DNA of 64,000 nt from Rhodamnia argentea (lineage: Eukaryota > Streptophyta > Magnoliopsida > Myrtales > Myrtaceae). This document shows positions 37,101 through 46,821 of this stretch, piece by piece. The position numbers and the translations under genes are program-made. The DNA is taken from the NCBI RefSeq assembly GCF_020921035.1, contig NC_063150.1, forward strand, positions 35,697,826 through 35,761,825. The letters are read 5' to 3'. How positions within the stretch are numbered: position 1 is the first letter of the stretch; the number at the start of each line of letters is the position of its first letter. The notes under the pieces were generated by a model, which saw nothing but the letters and a program-made list of their open reading frames with translations, was not told the origin of the DNA and searched no databases.

Positions 37101-37522
37101 CGCATGATCCACTCCAGTCTGCTTCGTTTTTGCCAATCAGAAAATCTCCAGGTGCTGCTGTTGGAGCTCTTGTGGATATGTTGAAGAAAGCTCCTCCTCT
37201 TCACCAAGACTTCTCAAATATGGCAACAGCTTCACAAGCTTCACAAGCCTCCAGATCTGAGACCTGGAGCAACAGCTTTCACGAGTATTGTCAGACCCCT
37301 AAAGCCATATCAGCTCAGGATGGCACTTCAAGCGTTACATCCTCTGCTCTTCTCGCATCTAAGACAACAGCTGATGCTTTAGAAGAACTCAAGGGTTATC
37401 AGGAGATGAAGAATTTACTGCTTTCTCAAGGGGGTACTGGTAGGTCACAGAGCGTGCCCAATTATGCTGCTGCTGCTGCTGCTGTTGTAGAATCTGCCGG
37501 TAGAGGTACCGTTAAATTTTAG
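34157..37522 (+). CDS. ATG13: Autophagy-related protein 13 (HORMA-domain subunit of the ATG1 complex)
   Basis: Regulatory subunit that, with the ATG1 kinase, starts autophagosome formation under TOR control. Exons: 34157-35515, 35600-35781, 37072-37522, with GT/AG borders and kept frame, giving 663 residues. The N-terminal HORMA domain (about residues 10-245) opens with MEQIITEFFAKSLHIILESR and includes ERWIVQYE, LPAYKIFRDL and the strongly conserved HRVSSFVEPFTRREEAEM and GRLCLSVLYRSSLSD. The rest is a Ser/Pro-rich disordered region with many potential phosphosites, as expected for a TOR/ATG1 target. The C-terminus has an Ala run (YAAAAAAVVE). Reading through after exon 1 meets an in-frame stop, which supports splicing there. 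Intron 2 holds two mobile elements. Assignment to plant ATG13 is from family motifs I recognise. Confidence 0.93.
36040..36168 (+). mobile_element. Au-like SINE in ATG13 intron 2
   Basis: 'ggtcacaggtttgagttgcggaaac' (B-box region), 'agggtaaggctgtgtacaa', 'cccttccctagatccca' and 'gggatgccctctt' follow the order of the Au SINE, a tRNA-derived family widespread in flowering plants. The copy is in the sense direction of ATG13. Its 5' border is uncertain. Confidence 0.75.
36459..36688. mobile_element. Tourist-like MITE in ATG13 intron 2
   Basis: The arms 'aagatttgaaagacattttccaaaaaatgatcgcttgtat' (left) and the reverse complement of 'aaaatgttttccaaatcttgagttttgcg' (right) pair over about 60 bp. 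The right end GGTTGCATTTGTTTCACG is flanked by TAA. Confidence 0.7.
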
Positions 37523-38309
37523 CAGAGGTACCTGTGGAATTCACTGCTGACCGACCTCAAATCTTCTTACACATGTACAGGCGAGCATTATGAGATTGAG
37601 TTAGCAGCTGAGCTCTAGTGTTCATATTTAATCCGTACATACTTATTGCCTGCAATTGGGAATACTAACCGGTGCTTTCGTTTTACTGCACGATGAACCG
37701 ACATGGAGGAGTATACCCTGCTTTGTACAGAAACCTACCTTATTGCTTTGTTTTTATTAATTATGGTGTTCAATCTGCTGCTGGTGTGATTATCAGCAGA
37801 TTGTTATGTGGATTGTTACATCTGTCGACAGTATATTTAGCGTGCGTGCTGGTGTATATTCTGAAATGTAAACAGAAACTAAACGCTCATTACTTTTGTG
37901 GGCAATATAAGAAGTTTTCCTTCAGCCTGTGCTGCTCTTAAAGCTAAACTGCTTTTGCCGAGTCTGTACAAGCTCTCTTGCTGAATTATTTTGTGTGTAT
38001 CGGCTTGAATTTTTCTGTGGACTATGGAGCTATCTTTGCAGGAACGGAGATTCATGTAGTGATGAAGGTGATGCAAGTAAATTTACAGGCAGTACACCTG
38101 ATGATTCTAATTTAGAATGTGCGCGCGTGTTTGGTACCGGCAGTGCCCAACATTGGAATTCACGAGACATGATCGGCTGGAACCAAATTATATCGATTCA
38201 GGTTGGGGGAACAGCTTATTATTATTGTTAGTATTATCATTTTTTGGCATCAGGAAAAATAGCATTGAGTTGTCTGATTCTTGGAGACTTGAAAACATCT
38301 GTGGTTGGT

Positions 38310-38343
<34 letters not shown>

Positions 38344-38804
38344 ACCTACTCAATGCAGGTCTCCTTGGGCCGACCTCTTGATGAAAGTGCTTGGACAATA
38401 CGCCATACGAAAATTAGAGCAGAAGGCCTGAGGGTGACTCTGATTGATTGACTTCGCTGGAGCAAAGTCTCTGGTCTATGCGTGTGTTTAGCGTTTTAGA
38501 GTTGGCAAGCATTCATTTTGGCCACATCTTTTCATCGAACTAGACGGAAAGGTCAAGTGAGAACTTCTTGTGCACTTAACTTTGGTAAGTCGTCGCAGAA
38601 AACATAGCTAGGAGCGGCTTTTCTTCTCATTTCAGTTTTTGCTTCTTTGTCCAGTCCTCCCGCTAAGTCCTTAAATTTTCTTCTACTCTTCTTGCTTGTT
38701 CATTGGACGACTGAATTTTCTTGGGAATTGTCGCATAGCAATTGTCATATACACTTGTTTCTTAGTCTCTCTCTCTCTCTCTTTCTCTCTGCGGCGTTCT
38801 CCCG
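37523..38804. other. ATG13 3' region and 5' flank of the first lectin kinase
   Basis: Contains the ATG13 3' untranslated region. An AG-preceded, exon-like open stretch at about 38042-38200 could be an alternative 3' exon or UTR exon. A (GA)n run lies at 38312-38341. A CT-rich leader at 38767-38790 precedes the kinase ATG. Confidence 0.4.
38312..38341. repeat. (GA)n microsatellite
   Basis: Perfect GA run of about 30 bases between ATG13 and the first lectin kinase. Confidence 0.9.
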
Positions 38805-41189
38805 ATGGTGATTGTGCAAGTCACTCACTCGCTTCTCTTTCTTCTTTCCTTGTTCTTAAACACTCAGCAAACAACCTCCGGCGTGATAACTGTCGGTTCA
38901 TCGCTCTCTCCGAGAACCAACCGCACGTCGTGGCATTCGCCGTCGGGTCTTTTCGCTTTCGGGTTCTATCCTCAAGGGGATAAGTACAGCGTCGGAATAT
39001 GGCTTGTTGGTAAGCCTAACAACACTGTGGTGTGGACTGCAAACCGGGATGACCCATTGGTCTCCTCAAACGCGACAATTAAGTTCACTATGGACGGTAA
39101 ACTCGTCGTCCGAACCGATCCGGGAGGTCAGGAGGCATCCGTTGTCGGCTCTGAATTGTTGGTGCCCGCTACCTCGGCTTCCATGCTTGATTCCGGTAAT
39201 CTTGTGCTCTACGACAACAATTCTCGTGTGATCTGGGAGAGCTTCAATCTCCCGACCGACACCATACTGGGTGGTCAGAACCTCTCCGAGGGAAAGGAAC
39301 TTATTTCGAGCAAATCGCTGCTTGACCGCTCAAGTGGTCGGTTTAAATTCTCCATGCAGACTGATGGGAACCTTGTCGCCTACTCTGTTAACTACACGAA
39401 TTATCCCCAGGATGCATACTGGTCGAGTGACACTACCGGGCAATTATTGCTGCTAAATCTTGATCCTCGAGGAACTCTTGCTTTGCGGAACTTTAGTGGC
39501 TTTGACAAGAAAATTTTTGCCAATCATACCTTGTTTTTAAGCGAAGAAGGCAGTGCCGTTCATCGCGCAACACTCGATGACGATGGGATATTCAGGCTCT
39601 ATTTACACCAGTTCTCGCAAGGCGACTTCTCGAGCTCAGTAGTGTACACTCGGTGGTCTGCCCCAGAGCACCAATGTGATGTTAAAGGTTTCTGTGGATA
39701 TAACAGTTACTGCAGAGGCAGCAACGACGGGGCGCAGTGTGATTGCTTTCCTGGTTTCGCTTTCGTTGATGAACACAAGAGATTTTTGGGTTGCCGGAGG
39801 AGCTCCAACTACGAACAGCACTGTGGAGTGGAAGACGCCAACATTACTCCAAGCATCACTCCATTGCCAAGCGTAGAATTCGGGGGTCATCCTTATTTGG
39901 TACTACCACTTCCGCTACATGAGTGCGAGACTTCGTGCCTGGAAGACTGCAATTGTGAAGTAGCTTTGCATCGAGATGGATCGTGCAGCAAGATGAAGCT
40001 ACCCATCATCTACGCAAGTGAAGTCGGAGATGGTTCCTCCACGGTGTTGGTAAAGACCCTCACGCCTGCCCCTGTTGCTCCCCCAAACCCACTGGTCCCA
40101 ACAAAGCCGATTCTTGTGACGGAGCAGAAGAACACACTCGTTTTGATCGTCGGGGTCAGCTTGGGTTCCATTGCAATTTGCTGCTCCTTGGTAGCTGCGT
40201 TTAGTTTCTTGCTGTATCGATACCGAGTTCATAAGTACGCGAGGCTGTCGACAGATTCCACTTTGGGTCCTGCACGAGAGTTCACGTTGCAATCCTTCTC
40301 ATATAAGGAGCTTGAAGAAGCCACCGATGGGTTCAAGGAAGAGATCCGTAAGGGCTCTTTTGGGGCAGTGTACAAAGGGATAATGTCCGATGGCGGCAAG
40401 AGTGTAGCAGTAAAGAGATTAGAGAGAGCCATCGAACGAGGAGAGGTAGAGTTCCAGGCTGAAATGGCCGCAATCGGTCATACTCACCACAAAAATATAG
40501 TCCGATTGCTCGGCTTCTGCATGGAGAGCTCGAGGAAGCTTCTTGTATTCGAGTATATGGAGAACGGATCACTGGCAGATGTCCTGTTTGATGTTGAAAG
40601 GCGGCCTCCTTGGAGTGAAAGAGTGAGGATTGCGTTGGAAGTAGCAAGAGGAATCTTGTATTTGCACGATGAGTGTGAGCTCCAAATAGTTCACTGCGAC
40701 ATCACGGCAAGAAATATCCTCCTGGATGAATCTCGGACCGCAAAAATCTCAGATTTTGGCCTAGCGAAGCTCTTAATGCCGAATCAAACCGGTCCTAAAA
40801 CTAAAGTCAGAGGTACAAGAGGTTATGTGGCACCGGAACTGCAGAGGAACGCCATGGTATCCACAAGGGCCGACATTTACAGCTATGGAGTCGTGTTGCT
40901 GGAAATAGTGTGCTGCAGGAGCAACATGGTGGTTGACGTTTCGGCAGCAGATGAGGTGCTGCTTTGCTTGTGGGTCCACAACTGCTACATCGCCAGGGAG
41001 CTTCACAAGCTCATTAAAGACGAAGAAGCAGACATGAAAAGCGTCGAAAGAATGGTGAAAATAGGGCTCCTTTGCGTGCAAGATGATCCGGAGATCCGAC
41101 CTTCAATCAAGGATGTGATATTGATGATGGAAGGTATAATGGATGTGCCACGCCCGCCATGCTCAACCCCATCATCCTATGCATCTTAA
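38805..41189 (+). CDS. G-type lectin S-receptor-like kinase, altered catalytic loop (RLK-1)
   Basis: Intronless plasma-membrane receptor kinase of the LECRK/RLK1 type, 794 residues. Order: signal peptide (1-25), bulb-type lectin domain (about 28-150, with SPSGLFAFGFY and VVWTANRDDP), SLG/EGF-like Cys region (CDVKGFCGYNSYC), PAN-like Cys segment (ETSCLEDCNCEVAL), transmembrane helix (about 444-468) and kinase (about 508-785). The VAVKRLE lysine and the DFG are present. Two changes stand out. The P-loop reads IRKGSFG where its neighbour has LGKGSFG, so the first glycine is lost. The catalytic loop reads HCDITARN where its paralogues read HCDIKPQN, so the loop lysine is replaced by Thr. The HCD form marks a non-RD kinase. 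The frame is fully open with no other damage, so it may encode a weak or pseudo-kinase receptor rather than a dead gene. Confidence 0.92.
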   Translation: MVIVQVTHSLLFLLSLFLNTQQTTSGVITVGSSLSPRTNRTSWHSPSGLFAFGFYPQGDKYSVGIWLVGKPNNTVVWTANRDDPLVSSNATIKFTMDGKLVVRTDPGGQEASVVGSELLVPATSASMLDSGNLVLYDNNSRVIWESFNLPTDTILGGQNLSEGKELISSKSLLDRSSGRFKFSMQTDGNLVAYSVNYTNYPQDAYWSSDTTGQLLLLNLDPRGTLALRNFSGFDKKIFANHTLFLSEEGSAVHRATLDDDGIFRLYLHQFSQGDFSSSVVYTRWSAPEHQCDVKGFCGYNSYCRGSNDGAQCDCFPGFAFVDEHKRFLGCRRSSNYEQHCGVEDANITPSITPLPSVEFGGHPYLVLPLPLHECETSCLEDCNCEVALHRDGSCSKMKLPIIYASEVGDGSSTVLVKTLTPAPVAPPNPLVPTKPILVTEQKNTLVLIVGVSLGSIAICCSLVAAFSFLLYRYRVHKYARLSTDSTLGPAREFTLQSFSYKELEEATDGFKEEIRKGSFGAVYKGIMSDGGKSVAVKRLERAIERGEVEFQAEMAAIGHTHHKNIVRLLGFCMESSRKLLVFEYMENGSLADVLFDVERRPPWSERVRIALEVARGILYLHDECELQIVHCDITARNILLDESRTAKISDFGLAKLLMPNQTGPKTKVRGTRGYVAPELQRNAMVSTRADIYSYGVVLLEIVCCRSNMVVDVSAADEVLLCLWVHNCYIARELHKLIKDEEADMKSVERMVKIGLLCVQDDPEIRPSIKDVILMMEGIMDVPRPPCSTPSSYAS

Positions 41190-42480
41190 TTCGCATTGCA
41201 CCTGACTCGAAGGACGATTTTCAACTTTCTTTTTTAGCTTCTGGGTAACTCATAGAGCATCCACAGATATTCACTATGACAGGTCACATTCATGAAACTC
41301 AGCAAACCATTTTCAGCCATGTACTCCTTGCATTTGTTCTGTTGTTCAAGAATAAACAGGTCACATGTCCACTAGTACATCTTGTCGGTGCGACTTAGTG
41401 GACATCTTGTAGCCGAGGCCTCCATAGCTCTCATTACTTACGAGAGTTTCGTTTCCTTTTCTTCTTCAAGGGAATAATGTTGTTTTCCGACTTTTTCGTT
41501 GAATGAACTATGTTTATATGGTTTTGAGTCCTTAGAATGCTGTGAAGGAAACTTCAGGATTGAGAAAAATTGTAAGTTAATGGACAAAGAACAGAGCAAT
41601 GCCAAGGCTTCACATGTAATACTAGAATTCCTTCTGCTAAACTCGACCTTTAGGGTACAGAAGTTACCAGTTGTAATCCGATACTTCTGGTGAAGAGATG
41701 TGAAGCGCAGCGTACCTTCACGACTCGAAATTAAATATAAGTTGGTGATAATTCTTCAGGCTCACAACAGATAGATATTGGAAATGTAGTTGGAGTCTTA
41801 AAGAAATCTGACAAGCATTTAAGGGTTCGAAAGAAAGTTCACCTCCATACATCCAAGACGATAATCTAAGTCGGCACAAACGCGATTGTGAATGGAAACC
41901 GAAATTTTTAGCCCTACTAGATGTTTTTTTGGCTAGGATTATTAGGATGCACGAGTGGGTTGTATTAAAGAAATCCCACGTCAAAGAATTTGTGTGGTAT
42001 ATAGCAGTTAATATATCATGGTTGCCCCATAACTCATTTGTTTAAAGTTTTTGATTGAAGATGGGTGAAACTGCATGCATTGCTAGGTTTGGACTTAGGT
42101 TTCCTCCTAGCGATTTCCCTAGGCAAAAGGGTGCGCTCCCTAACACCATGATTAATGTTCAGCGACCACGTCAGCCTGTACTCTGTATGTTACAGCCAAA
42201 GATTGCTCCCTAATTTTCCATTTTGACTACAAACATGTGCATTATGTCGTGGCAAATGGTCCTGGCAGCGCACCCCATCTTTCACTCCAAGCAACTCCAA
42301 CTTCTCCAGTCAAAATGGCAAAAGACTTGGCAAGTCAAGATTGACCTCACAGAGTCATCCACGCAAGTTGTGAGCAACTTCCCTGAACGTTTCGAGTCTT
42401 GGTGAGCATTCAACATTCAAAAGCAACAACTCCTAGTCAGCCAAAAGAAGCTGATCTCCTCCCTCTCACAGATTCCTGTC
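41190..42480. other. Spacer between two plus-strand lectin kinases
   Basis: Holds the 3' region of the first kinase and the 5' flank of the second. No further gene or clear repeat recognised. Confidence 0.45.
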
Positions 42481-44883
42481 ATGGCCTCCAAATATGCTTT
42501 GTTTCTCCTACTGTTAGTGCACTATCGATCTGCAACATGTGACCGAGAACACCCCGGCTTTATCAGATTAGGCTCTTTTCTCTCCCCCGCAAATCACTCC
42601 ACCTCATGGCTTTCGCCTTCCGGCCGCTTTGCCTTCGGTTTCTACCCGAATGGGGATGGATTCTCAGTGGGAATCTGGATGACGAGTGAAGCAGAAAACA
42701 CAACCCCATGGACCAGTGAAGCAGAAAACACAACCACATGGACTGCAAACCGAGACGATCGTCCAGTGCGGTCCACAGCCATGCTCGAATTGACACTTGA
42801 TGGTAGGCTTCTCCTGAGGACTGACTCCAGGAACAGTAAGTTGATTGCTTCTGTATCTGAATCAGCTTCCTATGCTGCCATGAATGATTCCGGAAACTTC
42901 ATACTCTACGATAAAGATCACCATGTCATTTGGGATAGCTTTAGTTTCCCTACAGATACATTAATGGGAGGCCAATATCTGCCTCACGGGGCTGCGTTGC
43001 TTTCGAGCATGTCCAAGAGTAATCGCTCGACCGGACGATTTCGCCTCGAGATGCAGGACGATGGCAATCTTGTGCTTTATCCCATTCACACTCCAAACAT
43101 ATCACTGGACGCTTACTGGGCTTCTGTGACACAAGGTGATCGTCTGGATTTGCATCTAAATTCGACGGGCGCGTTGCTTCTCATCAAAAATACCGATTCG
43201 ACGGTGCGTGGGACATTGTATGGTGGCTCCTCGGTATCCAACAATTCAATTACGTACCGCTTAGTGTTGGACTCGAACGGAATTCTTCAACTGTACTCTC
43301 ACAGTTTCAACCGCACTGTCGTGTATAAAACCTCCCTCGAGTGGTCAATTCCGGACGATAAATGCAGTGTGAAGAGCTTTTGTGGGTTCAACAGCTATTG
43401 TACTTTGGATGATGATCAGCCCGTTTGCCGTTGCCTACCCGGCACTAATTTCGTCGATATGGACCAGAAATCTCGCGGGTGCGAGAGGAATTTCACTGAA
43501 GAGTGGTGCAGAGATTCCGGAAGAAACGCCTCCTCTCGCAACATCGTGCCCATGGAGAACATGGGTTGGGATGACCCTCCATATTTCCAGGCAAAAATGC
43601 AAGAGGATGATTGCAGCAAGTCTTGCTTGGAGGATTGCGACTGTGACGTAGCACTCTTGGACTTAGATAGTTACTGTAAGAAGCAAAAGCTTCCTCTGAA
43701 GTATGCTAGGAGAAATCCTAAAGCATCATCAACAGCATTCTTCAAGGTGGGGTTTGAGGGTGTAAAGGAAAAACAAGCAGGCGCGACCGTTCCAGAGGTG
43801 CCGCTGCCGACTGTCATAATAAGGACCAAGGACGCAACGGTTCTCCTCCTTGTAGTGACCCTAGGCCTGGTGACATGGTCATGCGTCGCCCTTGCGATTT
43901 CTGGTCTTTTCGCTTTCAAGTTGAGGTTTTTTGAGTACAGAAAGTTACTAGATAGGGGAGATATCGGTTTGTCACAGGAGCTCGCCCTGAGGTCATTTTC
44001 CTACAAAGAGCTCAAAAGGGCGACTAATGGTTTCAAGGAAGAGTTAGGAAAGGGATCATTTGGAGCAGTCTACAAGGGAAGTTTTTCGAAAGGCAAAAGA
44101 ATCGTCGCTGTCAAGAGACTGGAGAAGGTGATCAATGAAGGCGAGAGGGAGTTCCGGGCTGAAATGCGGGTGATCGGAAGGACTCATCACAAGAATTTGG
44201 TCCGGTTGCTTGGTTATTGTGCTGAAGAGTCGAAGAGGCTTCTCGTCTATGAGTTCATGAGCAACGGCTCCCTTGCAGACCTTCTGTTCCGATCCCAAAG
44301 GCGTCCAGATTGGAGTGAACGAGTGAGAATTGCCACGGAGATTGCAAAGGGCATTCTCTACTTACACGAGGAGTGCGACGCCCCGATCATACACTGCGAC
44401 ATTAAGCCCCAAAACATCCTGATGGACGACTTTTGGACGGCCAAAATCTCCGATTTCGGGCTAGCGAAGCTCCTGATGCCCGACCAAACCCGGACATTCA
44501 CTGGTGTCCGAGGGACGAGAGGATACATGGCTCCCGAATGGCAAAAGAACACTCCGATCTCATTGAAGACAGACGTCTACAGTTACGGGATCGTGCTCCT
44601 GGAGATCGTGTGCTGCCGGCGGAACATGGAGGTCGATGTCCAGAGGCCTGAGGAGATTGTTCTTTCTTCTTGGGTCTACATGCATTTCGAAGCGGGAGAG
44701 CTTGAGAAGCTGGTTCGGGGTGAAGAAGTAGAGAGGAAGTCCCTGGAGAAACTGATCAAGGTCGGGTTGTGGTGCATCCAGGACGAGCCGGCGCTTCGTC
44801 CTTCGATGAAATGCGTGGCGATGATGCTGGAAGGGATTACTGATATAGCTGTTCCTCCATGTCCAACTGCTGCTTCCCTATAA
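42481..44883 (+). CDS. G-type lectin S-receptor-like kinase, canonical (RLK-2)
   Basis: Intronless 800-residue receptor kinase in tandem with RLK-1, same strand. Signal peptide (about 1-20), bulb-type lectin domain with a 10-residue internal duplication at the WTANRDD strand, SLG/EGF-like Cys region (CSVKSFCGFNSYC), PAN-like segment (CSKSCLEDCDCDVAL), transmembrane helix (about 452-480) and kinase (about 517-795). All kinase landmarks are intact: GKGSFGAVYKG, VAVKRLE, HCDIKPQNILMDD, DFGLAKLL, and APEW in the activation segment. The HCD catalytic loop makes it non-RD, as is common among immune-type plant receptor kinases. The ligand is unknown. The ATG is followed directly by a hydrophobic signal sequence, which supports this start. 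Confidence 0.94.
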   Translation: MASKYALFLLLLVHYRSATCDREHPGFIRLGSFLSPANHSTSWLSPSGRFAFGFYPNGDGFSVGIWMTSEAENTTPWTSEAENTTTWTANRDDRPVRSTAMLELTLDGRLLLRTDSRNSKLIASVSESASYAAMNDSGNFILYDKDHHVIWDSFSFPTDTLMGGQYLPHGAALLSSMSKSNRSTGRFRLEMQDDGNLVLYPIHTPNISLDAYWASVTQGDRLDLHLNSTGALLLIKNTDSTVRGTLYGGSSVSNNSITYRLVLDSNGILQLYSHSFNRTVVYKTSLEWSIPDDKCSVKSFCGFNSYCTLDDDQPVCRCLPGTNFVDMDQKSRGCERNFTEEWCRDSGRNASSRNIVPMENMGWDDPPYFQAKMQEDDCSKSCLEDCDCDVALLDLDSYCKKQKLPLKYARRNPKASSTAFFKVGFEGVKEKQAGATVPEVPLPTVIIRTKDATVLLLVVTLGLVTWSCVALAISGLFAFKLRFFEYRKLLDRGDIGLSQELALRSFSYKELKRATNGFKEELGKGSFGAVYKGSFSKGKRIVAVKRLEKVINEGEREFRAEMRVIGRTHHKNLVRLLGYCAEESKRLLVYEFMSNGSLADLLFRSQRRPDWSERVRIATEIAKGILYLHEECDAPIIHCDIKPQNILMDDFWTAKISDFGLAKLLMPDQTRTFTGVRGTRGYMAPEWQKNTPISLKTDVYSYGIVLLEIVCCRRNMEVDVQRPEEIVLSSWVYMHFEAGELEKLVRGEEVERKSLEKLIKVGLWCIQDEPALRPSMKCVAMMLEGITDIAVPPCPTAASL
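42682..42741. repeat. 30-bp in-frame tandem duplication in the RLK-2 lectin domain
   Basis: Copies 42682-42711 and 42712-42741 differ at about two bases and repeat the SEAENTT(P/T)WT segment just before the conserved TANRDD. The frame is preserved. Confidence 0.95.
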
Positions 44884-45513
44884 CTGAGCTCCCAAGTAGA
44901 ATCTTTCCCTCCTCAGAGCCTCCCATAACAGCACTTCATGAGATCATAGTTTCATTCTCAGGGCTTGAGACATACTGTACTTTTCAAAGTCAGATCTTTC
45001 TTCGGGTTAAATAAGGATGATGTATGTTTCTGCTACATCATCAACCTAGGAATTGTCTGCAACCATCGAAATTATGTAGATTCTCTCTCATTCTATCCTC
45101 TGTTTTCTATGTCCCACTATCTTTTTATTACCTCCTCAGCCGGTTAAGCTCCTGATGGTGCGGGAGTGTCAGACTTCTGAGAATGAACAAAGATATGTTG
45201 TTGTCTTTTTTTTTTTTTTTTTAATGTTATAAATGGAATGTCATTTTAAAAATAACGCCTGTCCTGATAAATAGTTAGTTTAGTAGTTTTCGCAATAGTT
45301 CTTATATAATTATCAACTTGGCTATGATTTAATTATGAATAAATTTGACAAGATTCTAATTCCATTCTATTAAGGCGATAGAGTAACTCCTCCCTTACTT
45401 ATCCCAATAAGTGATTTTTTTTAAACTAAATTCAAGTTAATTTTATTTAAATTTATGAAACAAGTTTAATCTCATAGTCTCATTAACTGTTGGATTTTTC
45501 TTTTTCAATACTA
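44884..45513. other. RLK-2 3' region and AT-rich spacer
   Basis: Includes a T-run at about 45208-45222. No gene recognised. Confidence 0.4.
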
Positions 45514-46282
45514 GGGTGTGTTTATTTCGGGAAAAGCGTTTTTCGGACTTTCACCTGCTTGGTTCTTTGAAAATGACGAGTCAACGTAAAACACTTTCCG
45601 ATAAATGAAAATATCATATATAAATTCAGGAAAGTGAATTCCTTAATTTGAAAAAGTGAAAACACTTTCCGAAATTGCTTCTCTTCAACTTTTTAATATT
45701 TTCTTTTTTTCATTTTAATATTTAATATTCAAGATTTTTTTTTTTTTAACTTTTCCTTCGCCGGTCCGACCACATGCGCTAGCCTCAAGTGAGCTCGTCC
45801 TTCGCCGGATCCGATAAGGTCGAGCTCTCTAGCCTTGGGCGAGCTTGCCGGCCTTGGGCAAGCTCGAGCTCGGCGAGTTGTCGACCTTGGGCGAGCTCGA
45901 AGCTCGCCGATCGGGCGAGGCTTGAGCTCGCCTGCCTTGCACAAGCTTGTCCCTCGCCTTTGGCCAATTGTTGGCCATCATCGTGGTCGACCACCGGCCA
46001 AGCAAGACAAAAATAGAAAAAAAAATAAAGTAAAAACTTGAAAGTAAAAATATATAAAAATAAATATTAATTGAATATTAAAGATTAAAAAATAATTTAA
46101 AATTTTGATTTCTTTTTTGCAAAGTCATCAAATTGAAATCACTTTACAAATGAGATCCAAGTATTAAAAATGTTTTCGGTCACATTTCACCGAACAAAGG
46201 AAAATAAATCCTTTTCCCGAAAAGTGATTTCCCAAAAAGTGTTTTCATTTAGCATGGAGTTTTTCGCGTGGCAAACGTACCC
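45514..46282. mobile_element. Tourist-like MITE, long form (769 bp) with GC-rich core
   Basis: Terminal repeats GGGTGTGTTTATTTCGGGAAAA and, on the other strand, GGGTACGTTTGCCACGCGAAAA. Flanked by CTA (45511-45513) and TTA (46283-46285). The core (45760-46005) is rich in 'gcgagctcg' and 'ccttgggc' phrases, and its ORFs on both strands are compositional artefacts. Confidence 0.65.
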
Positions 46283-46821
46283 TTAGTTGGATTATAAAAT
46301 AAGTTGTAGTTACTAAACCAAAATTTTTCCGGTCTAAAAGGTTATTAAAAGGCTCATTTGTTTCGCGAAAAATAATATTTAGGAAAATTGTTTTCATATT
46401 TGTGGGTGTTTAGTTCATGAAAAATAAGCTAGTTAATGAATACGTTTTTCACCTATGGAAAAAACTCCTTCAAAAGTAAGGAATTGTTTTTCTTTTTTTG
46501 AGAAGAGGAAAACATTTTCTTCATCTTTCCTTCCTCATCTCTTTCATATTTCTTTCTTTTTAATTAATTTTACTTTCTTTTTATTATTTATTTATTAATT
46601 AAAAATTCCAAAAATTTCTTTTAAAATTTTTCTTTTTCCTCTTTTTCTTTTTTTAAATTTTCTTTCTTTTTCTTTTGTTTTCGGTCGATCACCATCCACG
46701 GCCACGGCCGGCGATCGGCCACAAGCGAGCTAGGCCAAGCCTCGCCGACCTGTGGCTAGGCGAGGCCGGGCGTCGGCCAAAGTTGGTAAAGCTTGACCGT
46801 CGGAATTTGGAGAGCTGGAGC

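Noticed and set aside
45729..46041. Overlapping ORFs on both strands (70-75 codons) in a GC-rich patch
   Set aside because: They lie in the core of a MITE and consist of repeated 'gcgagctcg'-type words. No protein family is recognisable.
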